In this document: one piece after another, positions 15,902-24,068 of the stretch
Numbering within the stretch: the first letter of the stretch is position 1
Layout: each line of letters begins with the position of its first letter
Assembly: GCA_903844845.1 (NCBI GenBank)
Contig: CAIMVG010000009.1
Coordinates: forward strand, 1-64,000
Reading direction: 5' to 3'
Source: an uncultured Dehalococcoidia bacterium
GTDB lineage: Bacteria; Chloroflexota; Dehalococcoidia; Dehalococcoidales; UBA1222
DNA: 64,000 nucleotides
Position numbers and translations under genes: made by a program
The notes under the pieces: generated by a model
The model's database searches: none
What the model saw: the letters and a program-made list of their open reading frames with translations, nothing else
Told to the model about the DNA's origin: nothing

Positions 15902-17710
15902 TTAAATCACCAGCGGATCGGCGTCCGCCGGCCGGTTCGAACCTTCGAAAGCCGATATGCGAGCGGGTTTTTCAACCACGCTCAACGTCACCGAATTCTT
16001 GCGCAGCCGGATTTTCCCGGCTTTGGCCAGCACCTGCTCGGAATACTGCCGGGGTATATCCACCGTGGTATTTTTGTCGCCTATCCTGATGGCGCCGATG
16101 GAACTGCCGGGGATGTCCGCGAAACGGGCGATGGTCCCCACCACATCGGCGGGCGTAATGCCGTGGGCTTTCCCCGCGTTGATGGTCATCCGCACCATCC
16201 CGGCTTCATGGGAAGTATGCGACGATTCCCTGCGCCCTGTAGCCCCCTCCCTGGCTTCATGAGGGGTGCGGGTACTGCTGCGGACAGCATCTCTCTGACC
16301 AATTTCATGAGAAATACGCGATAACGGGCGCCCGGCATCCCTCGCGGGCCGTTTGAACTCGGGCGCGGGCCTTGTCCTGCGTTCTTCCGTAAACTCCTTG
16401 ACGGGCGGGATCTCCCGGTTGATCTCCTGCCCGCGGGCTACTTTCAAGGCCATGGCCGCGATTTGAAGCGGGTCGTGGCCTTTTTCTACGAGTTTGTTGA
16501 CGAATTTAAGCTCTTTCTCGCAATCGCCGAGCTTCAACAATTCTATCATCTGGTCCAAAAGCTTCGCTTCGCGGTGTTTCTCGATATCCTCCGGTTTCGG
16601 GATGGGGATGCGGGTGATGGCCTGTTTCGTAAAGCGTTCTATCTGCTGGAGGTGCCACTTGTCCTGCCCCGTTAGCAGGGAGATGGCGACCCCTTTTTTA
16701 CCCGCTCTTCCGGTGCGCCCGACACGGTGCACGTATAATTCGGGGTCGTCGGGCAGGTCGAAGTTGAAGACATGCGAGATGTCTTCGATGTCCAGCCCGC
16801 GGGCCGCCACGTCCGTGGCTACCAGTATCTTTATCTGATTGTTGCGGAAGCGCTTCAGTACCTGTTCCCGTGTTTGCTGGCTCAGGTCGCCGCTCAGGGC
16901 TTCGGCGGGAAAACCGTGGGCCACAAGCTGGGTCACGAGGTCGCCCGTGCCGGCGCGCGTCCTTACGAAGATGATGGCGCTGGGGATGTCTTCGAGCTCG
17001 AAGATGCGGGTGAGGACGGCGATTTTCTCATCCCTTTTGTTGACCATACAGTAGCGGTGGTCGATGGCGTCGACGGTCAGGTGGTCGCTTTTGATGCTGA
17101 CCGATTTCGGGGCTTTCATGAATTTTTTGGCGACTGTGCCGAGCCTCGGCGGGATGGTGGCCGAAAAGAGGGCGGTTTGATGAGCTGCGGGGACGGTGGC
17201 GAGTATCTCTTCGATGTCCTCGATGAAACCCATGCTGAGCATCTCGTCGGCTTCGTCGAGCACCACGGTTTTCACGTGGCTGAGGTCGAGTTCCCTTTTG
17301 GCTATGAGGTCTTTCAACCGACCCGGGGTGCCGATGACGATATCCACGCCCTGCCTGAGGCGGTTGATCTGGGGGCTGTAAGGCTGGCCTCCGTATACCG
17401 CCAGGACGCGTACAGCCAGGCCTTTGCCCAGTTCGTTCGAGGCATCCGCAACCTGAAGTGCCAGTTCCCGCGTGGGGGCCAGGACGAGGGCTTTGATGCC
17501 CCGCTGGGCTTTGTCCATCGTTTGCAGGATGGGCAGGATGAAAGCCGCGGTTTTCCCCGTGCCTGTCTGGGCCTGGCCGATGACGTCATGCCCTTCGAGC
17601 ATCAGCGGGATGACCTGTGTCTGGATGGGGGTGGGGGCGGTGTAGCCGAGGTCGGTTACGGACTGTTCAAGCTGGGGGATGAGGCCTAATTGTGAAAATT
17701 CGGTTGTCAT
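15902..17710 (-). CDS. deaD: DEAD-box ATP-dependent RNA helicase (CsdA/DeaD type)
   Basis: A 602-residue helicase. Seen in order: Q motif (GYTAPTPIQ, 22-30), motif I AQTGTGKT (47-54), the GG and TPGR motifs, DEAD (VLDEADEM), SAT, then domain 2 with ARGLD and HRVGRTGR. After a basic, low-complexity linker (about 440-515) comes a DbpA-type RNA-binding domain (about 520-590, with GITPADVVGTI and IRIGDKNTTVDI). This layout matches CsdA/DeaD, which unwinds structured RNA in ribosome assembly and mRNA decay, often at low temperature. The ATG at 17710 follows an AGGAAAC ribosome site. No cold-shock leader is evident. Confidence 0.93.
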   Translation of the reverse strand: MTTEFSQLGLIPQLEQSVTDLGYTAPTPIQTQVIPLMLEGHDVIGQAQTGTGKTAAFILPILQTMDKAQRGIKALVLAPTRELALQVADASNELGKGLAVRVLAVYGGQPYSPQINRLRQGVDIVIGTPGRLKDLIAKRELDLSHVKTVVLDEADEMLSMGFIEDIEEILATVPAAHQTALFSATIPPRLGTVAKKFMKAPKSVSIKSDHLTVDAIDHRYCMVNKRDEKIAVLTRIFELEDIPSAIIFVRTRAGTGDLVTQLVAHGFPAEALSGDLSQQTREQVLKRFRNNQIKILVATDVAARGLDIEDISHVFNFDLPDDPELYVHRVGRTGRAGKKGVAISLLTGQDKWHLQQIERFTKQAITRIPIPKPEDIEKHREAKLLDQMIELLKLGDCEKELKFVNKLVEKGHDPLQIAAMALKVARGQEINREIPPVKEFTEERRTRPAPEFKRPARDAGRPLSRISHEIGQRDAVRSSTRTPHEAREGATGRRESSHTSHEAGMVRMTINAGKAHGITPADVVGTIARFADIPGSSIGAIRIGDKNTTVDIPRQYSEQVLAKAGKIRLRKNSVTLSVVEKPARISAFEGSNRPADADPLVI

Positions 17711-17859
17711 AATGTTTCCTGTTTAAATGCCTTAAAGTCCACGCGGGCCTGGTTTCATCGTTGGTTTCAACGGGTTGACCCTGGAGGGGAGTTGAGGGAC
17801 CTGTTCTCAATTCACGTGGCCTTTATTAGTTTAACATAAATTGGACGGGGGCATTGCTT

Positions 17860-18125
17860 TAGCATTCAGCTGTCGGCGGTCAGCTTTCAGAACCGGGAAA
17901 TGGACCCCGGGTCTCGGCCCGGGGTGACAGGGGGGAGTAGGGGAGGGGCCCCATGGCCTCACACGGTACTACGGTTGTTCTTGTACTCGAGGCTCGAGTG
18001 ACCCGACAATCCAGATACCAGCGTTAGGGTTACCTTATTCTGGATTCCCGGGTCTCGACGCCCGGGAATGACCCCAAACCACCCACGATCCGCCAAGGCG
18101 GACTGCGCTCATCGCAAATAACAAC
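17860..18125 (+). repeat. Composite modular repeat cluster
   Basis: TCAGC-type units (17866-17890), a hairpin with stem CCCCGGG ending in GGGGTGACAGGGGGG, the stem ACTCGAGGCTCGAGT, a CGACAATCCAGATACCAG block, a hairpin GGATTCCCGGG...CCCGGGAATGAC, and CCGCCAAGGCGG. It fills the gap between the helicase promoter region and the end of the YgcG-like gene. Confidence 0.72.
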
Positions 18126-18167
18126 GAGGGACGCGAGGTCAAATTGAAAGCAGAATAGGGACGCTTG

Positions 18168-19049
18168 TTACCAGCCCCGGCTGGCCCCGCCGCCCCCGGA
18201 AGAACCTCCGCTGAACCCGCCGAAACTACCGCCTCCGCCGCTGAAGCCTCCTCCTGAAGAGAACCACCCGGTCCCCATGCCCTTTCCTGCCCTCTCTTTG
18301 TAGTTGCGGGAGAGTATGAAATCAAGCAGGGCCCCCAGCCCGCCGCAAGCGCCGGCCAGCAGCAGGGTGGACCCCGGGTTTCCCATTGTTAGACCGAGGA
18401 TCGTCCCCACGACAACCCCCCAGATTCCGCCCAGCCAGATACTTTTGCTCCTGGCCATAAAACCCATGAGATATATGGTGATAATACCCAGCCAGGTCAG
18501 CAAAGGCATATTATCGCCGAGAGCGCTCCGTACGGGGTTGTCTTCCAGCGGCCCGGGGGGAGTGCCGGCGCGGATGTATTCTTCGATCGCGGCAGCGCCC
18601 TGCAATATACCGGTACTGTAGTCCCCGTTCTTGAACTCCGGGATCACCTTTTCATCGAGTATGCGCCCGGCGCGGGCATCGGTGATGATGGGTTCAAGCC
18701 CATAGCCTACCTCGATGCGCGCTTTATGCTCGGCCAAAGAAACAATGAATAGCACGCCGTTGTCCTGGTCCTTTTTACCGATGCCCCAGGCTTCGAAAAG
18801 CTGGGAAGCATAATCCTCGATGGTGGTGCCGCCCAAATCCGAAACTGTGACGACGGCCACCTCGGCGGAGGTTTCTTTCTCCAGCGTCGACAGCCTGTCT
18901 TCCAGAGCAGCCCTGTCCGCGGGCGCGATGAGGCCCGCAAAGTCGCTGACAAATCCCTGCGCCTTGGGGAAAGTTATCGCCGAAACAGGCCAGGCAGGCA
19001 ACAGGACAAGCACAAGGACAAGGAAGACCGCGGATAGAGAACGTTTCAT
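18168..19049 (-). CDS. TPM-domain (YgcG-like) membrane protein
   Basis: A 293-residue protein with an N-terminal signal sequence, then a TPM domain (about 28-150; FVSDFAGLIAPADRAALEDRL, split by the usual GVLFIVSL and GYGLEPIITD segments), two membrane segments (about 180-235) and a C-terminal tail of Ser/Gly ending GGGGASRGW, as is typical of YgcG. TPM domains are exposed outside the membrane and have been linked to membrane-protein assembly or phosphatase-like activity; the role is not settled. The start overlaps the lemA stop by one base (TAATG), so the two are coupled. LemA-YgcG pairs are common in bacteria. Confidence 0.88.
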   Translation of the reverse strand: MKRSLSAVFLVLVLVLLPAWPVSAITFPKAQGFVSDFAGLIAPADRAALEDRLSTLEKETSAEVAVVTVSDLGGTTIEDYASQLFEAWGIGKKDQDNGVLFIVSLAEHKARIEVGYGLEPIITDARAGRILDEKVIPEFKNGDYSTGILQGAAAIEEYIRAGTPPGPLEDNPVRSALGDNMPLLTWLGIITIYLMGFMARSKSIWLGGIWGVVVGTILGLTMGNPGSTLLLAGACGGLGALLDFILSRNYKERAGKGMGTGWFSSGGGFSGGGGSFGGFSGGSSGGGGASRGW

Positions 19050-19618
19050 TAAAATTCCACAACAGGGGGCGTGTCGGCTCCTGAGACGCTGGTAAAGTAA
19101 TCACGTTCTTCAAAATTGAACATGCCTGCGAGGATGTTCGAGGGGAAGCTTTTTACCGCCGAGTTATATTCGCGGACAGTGTCGTTGTAACGTTTGCGTT
19201 CCACGCTGATGCGGTTCTCGGTACCGGCGAGTTCATCCATCAACCCGATCATGACTTTGTCGGATTTTATCTCAGGGTTGTTTTCCACGATAACTATGAG
19301 TTTACCCAGGGCTGTTTCCAGGTCCCCGGCTGCGACGGCCTTTTCATTGGTCGTCTGGGCAGCGCCGTAGCTGGCGCGCGCCTGGGTTATCTCGCTGAAT
19401 ATGGTTTGTTCCTGTGTTAGATAACCTTTGGCGGTGTTGACAAGGTTCGGGATGAGATCATAACGGCGCTGGTATTGAGTTTCAACCTGCGCCCATTGCG
19501 AGTCAACCGCCTGGGATTTTTTGACCAGACCGTTGTAACTTCCGGCGATCCCCAAGACTATCGCCAGCACTATCACCAGAACTACTCCGATGGCGATCAA
19601 ACAGCTGAAACGTTTCAT
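19049..19618 (-). CDS. lemA: LemA family protein
   Basis: A 189-residue protein with one N-terminal membrane helix (about 5-27) followed by the helical LemA domain: NGLVKKSQAVDSQWAQVE, then YQRRYDLIPNLVNTAKGY and the C-terminal YNSAVKSFPSNILAGMF, all highly typical. The ATG follows an AGGAGG-type ribosome site. It is the first gene of an operon with the TPM-domain protein. The molecular role of bacterial LemA is unknown; its structure is a membrane-tethered four-helix bundle. Confidence 0.93.
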   Translation of the reverse strand: MKRFSCLIAIGVVLVIVLAIVLGIAGSYNGLVKKSQAVDSQWAQVETQYQRRYDLIPNLVNTAKGYLTQEQTIFSEITQARASYGAAQTTNEKAVAAGDLETALGKLIVIVENNPEIKSDKVMIGLMDELAGTENRISVERKRYNDTVREYNSAVKSFPSNILAGMFNFEERDYFTSVSGADTPPVVEF

Positions 19619-19679
19619 ATTCCCTCCTGTGCCTTATGCGTGGTTACAAGGTTATTATATACGGCAGGAACGAACAAGG

Positions 19680-20145
19680 GAATCCCGAATCGCCGCCCGG
19701 GATGTAGGGGCAGGGTACGAGATTGCCGCGTCGCTGCGCTCCTCGCAATGACAGCGAGCGAGAGATCGATCAAATCCATTGCTTTTACGTGCACACCGCA
19801 CTCCAAAGTGATGGAGCTGGATGCCGGAGGCCCCTCCGGCATGACACATTTTCTTCGGCCCGTCATTGTCGGGCTTGCCCCGGCAATCCAGATACAACGA
19901 ACGAGACTCTGGATCCCGGGTCGCCGCCCGGGATGACCCCACCCCACACCACCGGTTGTTCCGCCTAGTCGGATCGGACTCGCCTCGGGGAACCTTCCGA
20001 GGTCCGGCTATCGCGCCGGGATGACACACGTGGGGGGCACCCGAGGGATATTTAGTATTGTCTCGCTGCGCTCGATCCGCCTAGGCGGACAGTTGAAGTG
20101 GATCCCGGATACTCGGTTCCGGGATGACAGGGGGGAGTAGGGGGA
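19680..20145 (+). repeat. Composite modular repeat cluster
   Basis: Includes a CCGCCCGGGATG stem, CGCGTCGCTGCGCTCCTCGC, a GAGCTGGATGCCGGAGG-CCTCCGGCATGAC hairpin, a hairpin GATCCCGGGTCGCCGCCCGGGATGAC, CCGCCTAGTCGG, ATATTTAGTATTGTCTCGC, CCGCCTAGGCGG and the closing GGATCCCGG...CCGGGATGACAGGGGGG. The block order matches the 11985-12135 and 14478-14608 copies. Confidence 0.75.
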
Positions 20146-20206
20146 CTTGACAATAGAACAAATGTTCTTTATATTTAGAGGGACTGGTAAGCAAAGGAGC
20201 AATAAA

Positions 20207-20461
20207 ATGGTTATCGATTACAAATCAGGACAAAAATCCGCCGCCGGGACCGGCGAAACCCTCCAGCCCATCGACGTGCACGAAACACGCTTCGGTTTCC
20301 CGCTGAAGATGAATAATCAGACGATCAATCTTATCAAGGACGCATGGAAGCCAAAGCAATTCCTGCGAAATTACTGGTGTGTCGTCCTGGAATCCGGGCA
20401 GGCTTTCGTGATATACAAAGATATCCTCGAGAACAAGTGGTACCGGCAAGGGTATGCCTGA
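20207..20461 (+). CDS. Small DUF6504-like protein, paralogue 1
   Basis: An 84-residue cytoplasmic protein. The ATG at 20207 has an AAAGGAGC ribosome site; the frame is open further upstream but without support. The C-terminal half, YWCVVLESGQAFVIYKDILENKWYRQGYA in pieces, shares YW-V-LESGQ----DxxENKWYxQ with the next gene. The pattern of an aromatic-rich small beta protein resembles DUF6504, which I recall from actinobacterial and chloroflexal genomes; the match is tentative. Function unknown. It ends 16 bp before its paralogue, so the pair are probably cotranscribed. Confidence 0.72.
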   Translation: MVIDYKSGQKSAAGTGETLQPIDVHETRFGFPLKMNNQTINLIKDAWKPKQFLRNYWCVVLESGQAFVIYKDILENKWYRQGYA

Positions 20462-20477
20462 ATGAAAAGCGGCATAT

Positions 20478-20753
20478 ATGGACCAGTATCCCGCTAAGAT
20501 ATTCAAACCGGTCGCCTTCAAACCCCTCAACGTTCCTGTGCCCATCTCCGTCAAGGAAAACCAATCCGGCTGCCCGTTATACGTGATCGGCCAGAAGGTC
20601 GCTTCCATCGAGGATTGCTGGCGCATCGACGACGAGTGGTGGCGGCCGGTACGCATAGAAAGGATGTACTGGTCGGTGATGCTGGAGTCCGGGCAGGGGA
20701 TGACAATATTCAGGGACGGGGTCGAGAACAAGTGGTACAAGCAGAGGTATTAG
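20478..20753 (+). CDS. Small DUF6504-like protein, paralogue 2
   Basis: A 91-residue protein, the better DUF6504 match of the two: PVPISVKENQSGCPLYV, then a WRIDDEWW segment and RIERMYWSVMLESGQ, with ENKWYKQRY at the end. The sequence predicts a compact beta-barrel-like fold with exposed tryptophans and arginines. The C-terminal third is clearly homologous to the preceding gene, so this is a tandem duplication with divergence in the N-terminal half. The ATG at 20478 lacks a strong ribosome site, which suggests coupling to the first gene. Confidence 0.72.
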   Translation: MDQYPAKIFKPVAFKPLNVPVPISVKENQSGCPLYVIGQKVASIEDCWRIDDEWWRPVRIERMYWSVMLESGQGMTIFRDGVENKWYKQRY

Positions 20754-20849
20754 CGAACGGATTTCAGCGCCTGTTTATAACTTAACCGCGGTTGATGCGT
20801 TATTATGATAGAGACCAATCGAGGTTGGTTCCGTTCAGGAGCTTTAATC

Positions 20850-21782
20850 ATGCCGAATGTAAATATCAAAATACTGCTTGCCCTTGCCATGGCATCTATC
20901 ATACTTCCGGCCGCCTGCTCATCAGTTGCGACAACGTCAACATCCACAATAACAACCACCGTCATCCCTCCCGTAACAACAACCACGGCCGCGGCTTATA
21001 CCGTGCCTGACCTGGAATACCGCCTTTTTGCGCAGTTCGACGTATTCTGGTGCGACCCTGATTTTTACCCGGTAGCACGGCCCGGGGCCGAATCGGGAAA
21101 TGCCGTCGCCCAATTTCCCGCTATCCAGGCCAACACGGACGAATTTGATGCGATCCTGAAGTATCTCAGCTTGGAGAATAAAACAAGTTATTCCGATGAT
21201 GAAAAACTGCTGGTCTACCGCCAGCATAAAAAACTGGCATACGGGGCGCAGATAACACCGTCGGGGAATGTTTACAGCTTCAGCCTGCGGACAGGCGAAG
21301 GACAGGGCTGGCGTTACGAGGGAACCATCACGCCGGCAGGGGTCATCTCCGTTACATCGAAAGTGGCGAGTTTCAATACCTGCCCCATCTGCCTTACGAA
21401 AGGCACCCTGATCGATACGCCTTCCGGGGCGGTCCCTGTAGAACAGCTGCGCCGGGGGATGACTGTTTGGACGGTGGACCCCACGGGCAGCCGTGTAGCC
21501 GTGCCGATAATATCAACGGCGGCAACACCGGTGCCTTCGCCGTTCATGGTGGTACAAATAACACTTGCAGACGGGCGCACGGTCAGCGTTTCACCAGGGC
21601 ACCCTTCCGCTGCGAAAACAGCCCTCGGTGATTACAAGGTTGGGGATATCCTGGATGGATCACCTGTCGCGGCCGCAGTACGCGTCGCATATTCCGAAGG
21701 GGCGACTTACGACATCCTGCCGGGCGGGGGAACCGGCCTTTACTGGGCCAACGGCATCTTGCTGCTCAGCACGCTGGCATAA
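20850..21782 (+). CDS. Lipoprotein with C-terminal Hint (intein/hedgehog-type) domain
   Basis: A 310-residue protein. A lipoprotein signal with lipobox LPAAC (C23) is followed by a Thr-rich linker (about 28-50), a domain of about 130 residues I do not recognise, and a C-terminal Hint domain. Hint evidence: block A, CLTKGTLIDTPSGAVPVEQL starting at C181; block B, SVSPGHP with H251; then DYKVGDIL and the final block TGLYWANGILL, with N301. Hint domains catalyse an N-to-S acyl shift at the first Cys. The usual terminal His-Asn is replaced by LLST, so cleavage or transfer at the N-side Cys, not splicing, would be expected. The ATG at 20850 is chosen because the signal peptide begins there. Confidence 0.78.
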   Translation: MPNVNIKILLALAMASIILPAACSSVATTSTSTITTTVIPPVTTTTAAAYTVPDLEYRLFAQFDVFWCDPDFYPVARPGAESGNAVAQFPAIQANTDEFDAILKYLSLENKTSYSDDEKLLVYRQHKKLAYGAQITPSGNVYSFSLRTGEGQGWRYEGTITPAGVISVTSKVASFNTCPICLTKGTLIDTPSGAVPVEQLRRGMTVWTVDPTGSRVAVPIISTAATPVPSPFMVVQITLADGRTVSVSPGHPSAAKTALGDYKVGDILDGSPVAAAVRVAYSEGATYDILPGGGTGLYWANGILLLSTLA

Positions 21783-21814
21783 AGCCAAATGAAATACGCG
21801 GGCGCGAGGCCCGT

Positions 21815-21890
21815 TGACACCGGATCCCCGCCTGCGCGGGGATGACAATAATAGGTCATCCCGGGCCGCGACCCGGGATCCAGAACATAA
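21815..21890. repeat. Pair of dispersed hairpin repeats
   Basis: Two hairpin units lie back to back: GGATCCCCGCCTGCGCGGGGATGAC, split as stem GGATCCCCGC / GCGGGGATGAC, and an oppositely oriented unit GTCATCCCGGG / CCCGGGATCCAG. This is one of the few places where the unit is seen in both orientations. It lies between two convergent genes and might act as a terminator. Confidence 0.65.
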
Positions 21891-21907
21891 CGAAGCGCAC
21901 CCACCGG

Positions 21908-23173
21908 TTAGCCCGTCTTCTTGTTGTAGCGCCGGTCGGCAAAGTACCCGAAGGAAGCGGCCGCCAGGCACACGGCGCCCCCGGCCAGTATGGGCGCCCG
22001 TCCTCCGAGCGTATCTGCCATCCAGCCCAGGACGGGCCCGCCGATAACCGCCGTGCCGTTCATAACCACCGTTTGCAGGGCCAGCACGCGCCCGCACATC
22101 TCGGGCTTGCCCTCGAGCTGAACGATGGAGGTGGAGGCGGTCAGGAATATGATGGCCGAGGCCCCCACGAAAAATACCGCCGCAACAGATAAGGCCACAC
22201 CCGGCATGAGCGCCAGTATGATCATGAACACGCCCATAGCGAAGGCGCTGGAGATGATGTGCCGCAGCTGCACCATCCTCCGCCGCGCTACTACCAGACC
22301 GCTGACCACAGCTCCCAGGCCGAAAGTCGAGTACAGGAGGGTGAATACGCTATCAGAACGGTGCAGGGACCTGGTGACGAAAAGGGGCAACGTCGTGATG
22401 AAGTTGTATGAAAGCAGGAAGATGGCGGTCAGCATAACCAGGCTTATCCACAGCGAAGGCATGGATGCAACATAACGCACCCCGGCGCGCACCGCGCCTT
22501 TGACATGGGGCAGGCGGGCGTGCCTGAGGAGTTCTTCCGGGCGCATCAGGTAGATGCAGTACAGGACGGCCAGGAAGGTGGCCGCATCGATGGCGAAACA
22601 CCAGCCATAACCGACCGTTATAACCAGCAGCCCCGCCAGGGCCGGGCCGAAGATGCGCGACGTATTGAAGAGAACGGAATATATCACCACGGCATTGGGC
22701 AGGTCTTCTGGCTTTACCATTTCGCTGATGAAAGCGCGCCTGAGGGGGTTGTCGAAAGCCGCCTGGACGCCACCCACCACAGCCAGGACGTACAAGGCGA
22801 CCAGAGAGGGATGCGGCAGAAACGCGATGACGGCCAGCGCGACGGATATGAACATCGCCACGCTTTGCGTAAAGAGCAAAAAACGCCGTTTGTCGACACG
22901 GTCGACGATGGCGCCGCCCCAGGCCGAAAGCAGCAGCAAGGGAACGCACTGGAAAGCCGTTATCGCGCCGACGGCCACACCGCTCCCGGTGATATGAAGC
23001 ACCAGCAGAACCATGGCCACGTTGGTCAGCCAGTTGCCGGTGTTGGAAACGAACTGCCCGATAAAATACAGCCTGAAGTTGCGGTTCCTGAGCGAGATGA
23101 AGGTCTGTCCCACTATGCGGCGCAGGCGTCCCTCAGGGGCAGCGGGGGAGCCGGTTCGGGTATCGTTTTCCAT
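21908..23173 (-). CDS. MFS transporter (MFS_3/EntS-like)
   Basis: A 421-residue protein with about 12 membrane helices. The start LRNRNFRLYFIGQFVSNTGNWL (in the first 50 residues) and the loop WGGAIVDRVDKRR (motif A-like, about 90-102) are typical of the MFS_3 branch that includes enterobactin exporter EntS and macrolide exporters. The second half repeats the pattern. The ATG at 23173 is preferred over a TTG one codon earlier; AGGAT lies upstream. The substrate is unknown; export of a small molecule is likely. It is convergent with the Hint lipoprotein gene. Confidence 0.88.
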   Translation of the reverse strand: MENDTRTGSPAAPEGRLRRIVGQTFISLRNRNFRLYFIGQFVSNTGNWLTNVAMVLLVLHITGSGVAVGAITAFQCVPLLLLSAWGGAIVDRVDKRRFLLFTQSVAMFISVALAVIAFLPHPSLVALYVLAVVGGVQAAFDNPLRRAFISEMVKPEDLPNAVVIYSVLFNTSRIFGPALAGLLVITVGYGWCFAIDAATFLAVLYCIYLMRPEELLRHARLPHVKGAVRAGVRYVASMPSLWISLVMLTAIFLLSYNFITTLPLFVTRSLHRSDSVFTLLYSTFGLGAVVSGLVVARRRMVQLRHIISSAFAMGVFMIILALMPGVALSVAAVFFVGASAIIFLTASTSIVQLEGKPEMCGRVLALQTVVMNGTAVIGGPVLGWMADTLGGRAPILAGGAVCLAAASFGYFADRRYNKKTG

Positions 23174-23292
23174 CAAATCCTATTCTAGCCGGGCTTTGGA
23201 GGGCCCGTGAACAACAAAGGTTGATTATACGCCTACATCAAAGATGCCGCAATTTACCCGCCTGTGAGTCTGCCTGTCGATCATATATAAAA

Positions 23293-23317
23293 AAGGGCCG
23301 GTTCAACACCGGCCCTT
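23293..23317 (-). terminator. Rho-independent terminator
   Basis: A 9-bp stem, AAGGGCCGG / CCGGCCCTT, with a 7-base loop, followed on the minus strand by TTTTTT. It lies 20 bp past the stop of the small DUF5679 gene and ends that transcript. Confidence 0.85.
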
Positions 23318-23336
23318 GGCATCAGAGACGAATTTA

Positions 23337-23477
23337 TCAGGCTTTCCCTATCCTGAACATCTTGGTGCCGCAAGTCTTGCAGGTTCCGCTGGTAGCGGGT
23401 TTGCCATTTTTCATGATTATCGCTTTAGGCGCTTTGATCTCTTTCTTTGCTTTGCATTTTACGCAATATCCTTCCAT
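23337..23477 (-). CDS. DUF5679 small zinc-ribbon protein
   Basis: A 46-residue protein beginning MEGYCVKCKAKKEI. It has two CxxC pairs, C5/C8 and C33/C36 (CKTC), that would bind one zinc, with a basic stretch between and the ending GTKMFRIGKA. This matches DUF5679, a short zinc-ribbon family common in Chloroflexota and archaea, of unknown role, perhaps nucleic acid binding. The ATG has a perfect AAGGAGGTG ribosome site and the gene ends at a strong terminator, so it is a real, highly translated monocistronic gene. Confidence 0.9.
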   Translation of the reverse strand: MEGYCVKCKAKKEIKAPKAIIMKNGKPATSGTCKTCGTKMFRIGKA

Positions 23478-23638
23478 TTGAATTCACCTCCTTTTTCCAT
23501 GGATAATATGATTTTATTGTTGATATGTCAAAATCCCTTGAAATTTCAGGCGCGGCGTTTCGTATTGCCGTGCCTCGCAGAGTATGCAATACTAACTTTT
23601 TAAAATATCCGACGTTAATCTGATGGAAGGAGCAACCC

Positions 23639-24019
23639 GTGAAAAATTATCTGATATGCCTGGTCCTGGTACTTCTCACAGCCGGAATCTTTTCCGGATG
23701 TTCAAGTAAAGATACCCCCGCGGCTTCTACGGATAAGGGACAGGTTATCCATGCCGGCGTGGGGCAGGAATTCACGATTGAACTTACCTCAAACCCGACC
23801 ACCGGCTATGACTGGGAATATGCCGGTACCAGTGCGTTGATCCAGTCGATGGGGAAGAAGTACGCGGCCGCCAGCACCGGGCTGATAGGGTCCGGCGGCA
23901 CCGACACATTTACTTTCAAAGCACTAGGCGCAGGTACGGCGTCTCTTCTATTCAACTACAAACGTTCGTGGGAAACGACTGTCGCCGATCAGAAGACTTT
24001 TACCGTCGAGGTGAAGTAG
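23639..24019 (+). CDS. Chagasin-family (I42) cysteine-protease inhibitor lipoprotein
   Basis: A 126-residue lipoprotein (signal, then lipobox FSGC with C21). The mature domain has the three loops of peptidase inhibitor family I42: NPTTGYDW (52-59), GSGGTDTF (about 82-89) and KRSWE in place of the usual RPWE. In the family these loops plug the active site of papain-like proteases. The GTG start has a GGAAGGAG ribosome site. Bacterial members are thought to guard against host or self cysteine proteases; the target here is unknown. It is monocistronic. Confidence 0.88.
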   Translation: MKNYLICLVLVLLTAGIFSGCSSKDTPAASTDKGQVIHAGVGQEFTIELTSNPTTGYDWEYAGTSALIQSMGKKYAAASTGLIGSGGTDTFTFKALGAGTASLLFNYKRSWETTVADQKTFTVEVK

Positions 24020-24036
24020 GATTTCCTGCCCGGATG

Positions 24037-24068
24037 CCCTGATTTGAGAGTTTCAGCAAGTCAGGGTT
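24037..24068. terminator. Hairpin between convergent genes
   Basis: CCCTGA...TCAGGG, with additional TTG/CAA pairing inside, followed by GTTTT. It lies between the chagasin-like gene and the end of the CoA-disulfide reductase gene and is a plausible, weak terminator. Confidence 0.5.

Noticed and set aside
16772..17689. 305-codon frame on the plus strand inside the helicase
   Set aside because: Antisense shadow of deaD; its amino acid composition is unnatural.
11768..20145. CRISPR array
   Set aside because: The repeats are not regularly spaced, have no constant repeat-spacer pattern, and no cas gene is present.
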